NCBI RefSeq assembly: GCF_009796285.1
Contig: NZ_CP047020.1
Location: 4,526,001 to 4,590,000 of the forward strand
Direction: 5' to 3'
Length of the DNA: 64,000 nt
DNA from: Streptomyces broussonetiae
GTDB taxonomy: Bacteria; Actinomycetota; Actinomycetes; Streptomycetales; Streptomycetaceae
This document shows positions 60,070-64,000 of the stretch, one piece after another. The position numbers were made by a program, and so were the translations under genes. The notes under the pieces were generated by a model, which was not told the DNA's origin, made no database searches, and saw nothing but the letters and a program-made list of their open reading frames with translations. Each line of letters begins with the position of its first letter. The first letter of the stretch is position 1.

Positions 60070-60276
60070 CCTCATCTCCGGAACCCGGTGTCCGGATGGC
60101 CGACCCGCCGGACGGCCATGGCGCCCGCGATCTCTCCGTCCCGGCGCGAGACCTCCCACGGGGCTTGCGGTAGGCCGGGCAGGGCGCGCGGGCGCCTCCG
60201 TGCGCCGTTGATGCGCCCGGGGAAACGGGCATGAGATGGGCGAGGGCATCCCTGCCCCAGCGTTTAGGAGGGACCC

Positions 60277-60432
60277 ATGGCCGAATCCCCCGGCACCACG
60301 CCCGACCCCACGCAGGAGCGCGAGACCGACCAGCCCGCCGAGACCAGGAGCCTTCCACTGTTCGGTGCGTGCGGCTGCGGCTCGGGCTGTGGCTGCGGGT
60401 GCCAGTCGGGCAACCCCTGCCAGTGCAACTGA
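60277..60432 (+). CDS. Small Cys-rich metallothionein-like protein
   Basis: A 51-residue protein. The first about 30 residues are hydrophilic (MAESPGTTPDPTQERETDQP). The C-terminal 20 hold seven Cys in the pattern C-G-C-x3-C-G-C-G-C-x5-C-Q-C, typical of metal-thiolate clusters. It has an excellent ribosome binding site (AGGAGGG, 5 nt before ATG) and its own terminator, so it is very likely expressed. It probably binds copper or zinc, or buffers redox. I do not know a named family member. Confidence 0.78.
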   Translation: MAESPGTTPDPTQERETDQPAETRSLPLFGACGCGSGCGCGCQSGNPCQCN

Positions 60433-60452
60433 AGAAACACCCGAAACACCTT

Positions 60453-60483
60453 GGGCCGGTGTGAACTCGCTTCACACCGGCCC
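60453..60483. terminator. Terminator of the Cys-rich peptide gene
   Basis: A 13-bp perfect stem (GGGCCGGTGTGAA / TTCACACCGGCCC) with a 5-nt loop, followed by TTTGTC, 20 bp after the stop. Confidence 0.9.
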
Positions 60484-60873
60484 TTTGTCATGCCGTACGC
60501 ATCTGTGAACGGAATCTGCACAGTGTCCGCCGCACCCGCCGCACCTGTGCAGCGACGGGGTTCCGTTGGTACGGAGTTGTCCCGGTCGGCGCGGCGACGG
60601 CGAGAGCTGTGGTCCGCCGGTGTGGCAGGGTGGTGGAGAAGCTGCCCCCAACGCGTGACCGCGTCCGCACGCAGCAGTCACCGCTACGACCAACGGACCG
60701 GACCCGACGGGCGGTTGGCTGGATGCCCGGCGGGCGCCGTGGTTGGATCGCTCGCACCGCCGGGTTCGCGCCCAGGTCCCGGAAGGGACGGCGCACACCC
60801 GCGGCAGCGCCCCGCGCTCTCCCCAGCGGGTCCGTTTCCCCTGTGGCCCCTCCATGCGAAGGACAGTTTCCCC
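60484..60873. other. 390-bp gap upstream of the RiPP-like gene
   Basis: No gene is seen on either strand; the open frames are Arg/Pro-rich shadows. It should contain the promoter of the precursor-peptide gene. Confidence 0.5.
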
Positions 60874-61083
60874 ATGAACTCCGCTCACCAGGTTCAGACC
60901 GCCGAGATCTCCGACGCCGACCTCGACACCGTCTCCGCCGGCTCCAGCGTCACGCTGGGCGGCGCGCTGGGCGGCACGCTCCTCGGCGGCGCCGACGTGA
61001 CCTCCCAGTTCGACGGCGCCAAGGGCGGGGCGGCGCTGGGCCTCTTCGGCCAGTTCCAGCTCAGCACCGACGCCTCTCTCTGA
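60874..61083 (+). CDS. Orphan RiPP/bacteriocin-type precursor peptide
   Basis: A 69-residue peptide. Residues 1-23 resemble a class II (double-glycine-type) leader: QTAEISDADLDTVSAG, the acidic DxDLDxVSxG pattern seen in actinobacterial lanthipeptide-like precursors, with a likely cleavage after Ala-Gly. The predicted core (about 46 residues) is Gly/Ala/Leu-rich (TLGGALGGTLLGG ...) and contains Ser/Thr but no Cys, so lanthionine rings cannot form. No maturase gene is adjacent; the converging MFS exporter is the only transporter close by. The ATG has GAAGGA upstream, and a strong terminator follows. Confidence 0.68.
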   Translation: MNSAHQVQTAEISDADLDTVSAGSSVTLGGALGGTLLGGADVTSQFDGAKGGAALGLFGQFQLSTDASL

Positions 61084-61100
61084 TCGAGCGATCACCGCAC

Positions 61101-61141
61101 CGGGCCTCCTGCCGGAAGAAGAACTCCCGGCAGGAGGCCCG
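61101..61141. terminator. Bidirectional terminator after the precursor peptide gene
   Basis: A 15-bp perfect stem (CGGGCCTCCTGCCGG / CCGGCAGGAGGCCCG) with an 11-nt loop, between the peptide gene and the converging MFS gene. Confidence 0.9.
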
Positions 61142-61197
61142 CGCATGCCGCAGCACGGCCGACCCGGCTGCGTACGCCGCGCGGACGTCCCGGCCGC

Positions 61198-62487
61198 TCA
61201 GACCGTACCCATCTCGGCCTCGACACCTTCCGCATCCGCCGCCGGTGCGGACACCTCCTCCGGGGCGGACACCGCCGCCGGGCTCTCCTGCGACAGCCCC
61301 CGCATGAGCAGCCCGTACCCGAGCCCGGCGACCGTCCCGATCACGGCGCACGTCCCCCACAGCCACTGCGCGCCCAGCCGGTCGATGACCGCGCCGGACA
61401 TCAGCGGGGCGACCAGCGCGGCGAGGGACCAGGACAGGGTGTACACGCCCTGGTAGCGCCCGCGCCCGTGTACCGGTGAGAGCCGGACGACGAGTCCGGT
61501 CTGGGTCGGCGCGTTGACGATCTCGGCCAGGGTCCACACGCAGACGGTGACCATGAAGACACCGACCGACCCGGCGAAGGCGGTGAGCCCGAAGCCGTAC
61601 CCGGCGAGCAGCGAGGAGACGACCAGCAGGGTGCGCGGATCGCGGTGCTCGATGAACCGGGTGACCGGGATCTGCAGGGCCACGATCAGGATGCCGTTGA
61701 CGGCGATGGCGAGGCCGTAGTCGGCGGGCGAGAACCCGGCCCGGCCCATTGCCACCGGCAGTCCGACGGAACCCTGTTGGAAGATCAGGGCGACCAGGAA
61801 GGACAGCCCGACCACCGCCATGTACCGCCCGTCGCGCAGCACCGTCCCCAGGCTGACGGCGTCGTCCGCGCCCTTGGCCGCGTCCGTGGCCGCCGGCCGG
61901 GACTCGGGCACCTTGAGGAAGACGACGAGCGCGCAGGCCAGGGTCATCCCGGCCTCGATCAGGAACCCGGCGAGATAGCTGAACTCGGCGATGAACCCGG
62001 CCGCCGTGGAGGAGACGGCGAAACCGAGGTTGATGGCCCAGTAGTTGAGCGAGAAGGCCCGCACCCGGTCCTCGGGCCGGACGATGTCGGCCATCATCGC
62101 CTGCACGGCCGGCCGGGAGGCGTTGGAGGCCATACCGACGAGGAAGGCGACGGCGGCGATGGCCGCGGGGTTCGTCATGAAGCCGAGCAGCGCGACCGAG
62201 GCGGCGGTGGCGGACTGGGCGATGAGCAGGGTGGGCCGCCGTCCTAGCCGGTCGGCCATCACCCCGCCGCCCAGCGAGGAGACGACTCCGCCGAGTCCGT
62301 GCAGCGAGGCGACGAGACCGGCGTAGGAGGCGGAGTAGCCGCGGTCGAGGGTCAGGTACAGGGCCATGAAGGTGGCCACGAAGGCACCGAGCCGGTTGAC
62401 CAGCGTGCTGGTCCACAACCACCAGAACTCACGGGGGAGCCCGGAGACGGTCTCCCGGGCGGCTCGTCTGAGACGGGCGACGGACAT
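61198..62487 (-). CDS. MFS drug/metabolite exporter (MdtG/MdtH-like)
   Basis: A 429-residue major facilitator with twelve predicted helices. The motif A loop is GGVMADRLGRRPTLL (about 65-79), and a central hydrophilic loop (RPAATDAAKGADDAVSL) separates the two six-helix halves. It probably exports small molecules by proton antiport; the substrate is unknown. The ATG at 62487 (MSVARLRRAARETV) is preferred; an ATG farther upstream is possible. It converges with the precursor-peptide gene and could be its exporter only by guess. Confidence 0.88.
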   Translation of the reverse strand: MSVARLRRAARETVSGLPREFWWLWTSTLVNRLGAFVATFMALYLTLDRGYSASYAGLVASLHGLGGVVSSLGGGVMADRLGRRPTLLIAQSATAASVALLGFMTNPAAIAAVAFLVGMASNASRPAVQAMMADIVRPEDRVRAFSLNYWAINLGFAVSSTAAGFIAEFSYLAGFLIEAGMTLACALVVFLKVPESRPAATDAAKGADDAVSLGTVLRDGRYMAVVGLSFLVALIFQQGSVGLPVAMGRAGFSPADYGLAIAVNGILIVALQIPVTRFIEHRDPRTLLVVSSLLAGYGFGLTAFAGSVGVFMVTVCVWTLAEIVNAPTQTGLVVRLSPVHGRGRYQGVYTLSWSLAALVAPLMSGAVIDRLGAQWLWGTCAVIGTVAGLGYGLLMRGLSQESPAAVSAPEEVSAPAADAEGVEAEMGTV

Positions 62488-62677
62488 GGCAGGAGACCCC
62501 CGTGGATGCATGGATGTACGACGCCCCGGTCGCAGGGGCGATGTAAGCGGCGCAAGCGGTAGGCACAACTTACAGAAACCGGGCTGTCGGTGGCCACTCA
62601 ATTAACAGACCCCGTCAACCGTCCACCCACCGGCCGGTCCGGGCAGCGCCTCGAACGCGTGGATTACGCTCTTTCCC

Positions 62678-63439
62678 ATGGCCGACGCACCGTACAAGCT
62701 GATCCTCCTCCGCCACGGCGAGAGCGAGTGGAACGCGAAGAACCTGTTCACCGGCTGGGTGGACGTCAACCTCAACGAGAAGGGCGAGAAGGAGGCGGTC
62801 CGCGGTGGCGAGCTACTGAAGGACGCCGGCCTCCTCCCCGACGTGGTCCACACGTCCCTGCAGAAGCGCGCGATCCGTACGGCCCAACTGGCCCTCGAGT
62901 CCGCGGACCGCCACTGGATCCCGGTCCATCGCAGCTGGCGCCTGAACGAACGCCACTACGGCGCCCTCCAGGGCAAGGACAAGGCGGCCACCCTGGCCGA
63001 GTTCGGCGAGGAGCAGTTCATGCTCTGGCGCCGCTCCTACGACACCCCGCCCCCGCCGCTGTCGGACGACTCCGAGTTCTCCCAGTTCGACGACGCGCGG
63101 TACGCCACGCTCCCGCCGGAGCTGCGCCCGAGGACGGAGTGCCTGAAGGACGTCGTCTTCCGCATGCTTCCGTACTGGTACGACGCGATCGTCCCGGACC
63201 TCCTCGACGGCCACACCGTCCTGGTCGCGGCCCACGGCAACTCGCTGCGCGCCCTCGTCAAGCACCTCGACGGCATCTCCGACGCCGACATCGCGGGCCT
63301 GAACATCCCGACCGGCATCCCGCTGTCCTACGAGCTGGACGAGAACTTCAAGCCGATCACCCCCGGCGGCACGTACCTCGACCCCGAGGCGGCCGCGGCG
63401 GCGATCGAGGCGGTCAAGAACCAGGGCAAGAAGAAGTAG
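62678..63439 (+). CDS. gpmA: 2,3-bisphosphoglycerate-dependent phosphoglycerate mutase
   Basis: A 253-residue glycolytic enzyme interconverting 3- and 2-phosphoglycerate through a phosphohistidine. Active-site LILLRHGESEWNAKNLFTGW (His11 region), LNERHYGALQGKDK (catalytic Glu/Arg), and VLVAAHGNSLRALVKHL (second His) are present. Full length for the dPGM family. The 3' region is shared with the integrase through the terminator at 63453. Confidence 0.97.
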   Translation: MADAPYKLILLRHGESEWNAKNLFTGWVDVNLNEKGEKEAVRGGELLKDAGLLPDVVHTSLQKRAIRTAQLALESADRHWIPVHRSWRLNERHYGALQGKDKAATLAEFGEEQFMLWRRSYDTPPPPLSDDSEFSQFDDARYATLPPELRPRTECLKDVVFRMLPYWYDAIVPDLLDGHTVLVAAHGNSLRALVKHLDGISDADIAGLNIPTGIPLSYELDENFKPITPGGTYLDPEAAAAAIEAVKNQGKKK

Positions 63440-63452
63440 GGTTTGTGATCAT

Positions 63453-63491
63453 GCCCCTGACCTGCGCACATGGCGCAAGGCAGGGGCGTTT
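63453..63491. terminator. Intrinsic terminator of gpmA
   Basis: GCCCCTG (63453-63459) pairs with CAGGGGC (63481-63487), with an inner TGCGC/GCGCA stem, followed by GTTTT. It lies 13 bp past the gpmA stop and can also end the converging integrase transcript. Confidence 0.85.
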
Positions 63492-63517
63492 TCACGGCCT
63501 GGGCCCACTGTGGGCCC

Positions 63518-64000
63518 TCAGTGCCCCGGATCTTGTGGCCGAAGTACGCGACCGATGGCGTTCCGGGCCCGGTCCTGGCTACTGGGCATGAGGTGCGCGT
63601 ACACCTTCAGCGTCAGCCCCGGGTCGGAGTGCCCGAGGTACTCACTGACGGCCTTGATGCTCTCTCCCGCGTCCAGCAGAACCGACGCGTAGAAGTGCCT
63701 CAGGGCGTGCATGCCGTGCTCTCGCGCGGCGGCATGCTCACGGCTCTTCGCCCTGGGGATGACACCCGCCTTGGCGAGCGAGGGCTTCCAGTGGTCCTCG
63801 TTCAGCGACGTACGCCAGACGTGGCCGCCATTGGGCCCGCTGAAGATGAGCCGCTTGGTCACCGGCTGGCCGGCCGCTCGCATCCACGGCAACGTGACTT
63901 CGACGGGCGGGAAGCGCTTGATGTGCTCCTGGAGGGCTTCCACCACGGGATCGGGCAGAGGCACGTCACGGAGCTTGCCGCCCTTCGGGGGCGCGAAAAC
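63518..64000 (-). CDS. Tyrosine recombinase/integrase (5' end outside window)
   Basis: The C-terminal about 160 residues of a phage/ICE-type integrase; the frame is open to the window edge, so the gene starts beyond 64000. The catalytic core is intact: MHALRHFYASVLLDAGES (HxxR box), YLGHSDPGLTLKVYAHL (Gly-His and the nucleophilic Tyr), and a typical basic C-terminus. An early GKLRDVPLPDPVVEALQEHI segment is the usual pre-box region. It is a second, separate integrase from the remnant at 45309 and marks the edge of another integrated element. Confidence 0.9.
   Translation of the reverse strand, partial: VFAPPKGGKLRDVPLPDPVVEALQEHIKRFPPVEVTLPWMRAAGQPVTKRLIFSGPNGGHVWRTSLNEDHWKPSLAKAGVIPRAKSREHAAAREHGMHALRHFYASVLLDAGESIKAVSEYLGHSDPGLTLKVYAHLMPSSQDRARNAIGRVLRPQDPGH

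Overview
The window reads as chromosomal DNA of a Streptomyces. It is very GC-rich, uses many GTG starts, and carries typical streptomycete families: an XRE/DUF5753 regulator with its DUF397 partner, a stand-alone GroEL2 next to a cold-shock gene, MsiK, CarD, PhoR-PhoP with PhoU, nagKA with DasR-like operators, and a GAF-PAS-GGDEF protein matching CdgB. From memory, the gene order closely follows the S. coelicolor region SCO42xx-SCO43xx read backwards.

Layout. 1-3.7 kb: the tail of a PTS permease, a small secreted protein, regulatory genes and two gene remnants. 3.7-8.9 kb: carboxylesterase, old-yellow-enzyme family oxidoreductase, groEL2 under two interleaved CIRCE operators, and a cold-shock gene. 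9.3-11.1 kb: a SAM riboswitch controlling a threonine-synthase-family PLP enzyme that is translationally coupled to a CysO-like sulfur carrier, a good candidate for sulfur transfer into homocysteine. 11.2-19.5 kb: sugar metabolism (gpgS, otsA, otsB, an orphan sugar-binding lipoprotein, nagK-nagA with twin DasR-type sites, a PfkB kinase). 19.5-32.3 kb: a CBM membrane protein, cdgB with a BldD-like palindrome, flavin reductase, acetyltransferases, an ECF41-like sigma factor, ArfB, TerD, an M1 peptidase, a pentapeptide protein, an FAD oxidoreductase, a rhomboid-like protein and an APH(6)-like kinase.

32.4-45.7 kb: a secreted S53 peptidase-lectin gene, then an 11.2-kb accessory island. A 43-bp direct repeat bounds the island. 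One copy is the 3' half of an intact tRNA-Thr(TGT) gene (45637-45679) and the other lies at 34478-34520. An integrase C-terminal remnant sits beside the tRNA. Cargo: an ECF sigma factor with a putative membrane partner, a matA/matB-like pair (NodB deacetylase fused to a GT2 synthase), a possible micropeptide, two truncated genes meeting at a rearrangement junction, a lipoprotein and a secreted trypsin-like protease with FG-GAP-like repeats.

45.9-63.5 kb: core genes resume: msiK, a sugar nucleotidyltransferase, a DoxX protein, rlmB, cysS, ispF-ispD, carD, a lipoprotein, phoP-phoR divergent from phoU across a PHO box, a metallothionein-like Cys-rich peptide, an orphan RiPP-type precursor peptide, an MFS exporter and gpmA. 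At 63.5 kb a tyrosine integrase runs off the end, marking the edge of a second integrated element.

All identifications come from reading the sequence and from memory of the families. No database search was run, and starts were chosen from ribosome binding sites and reading-frame logic.
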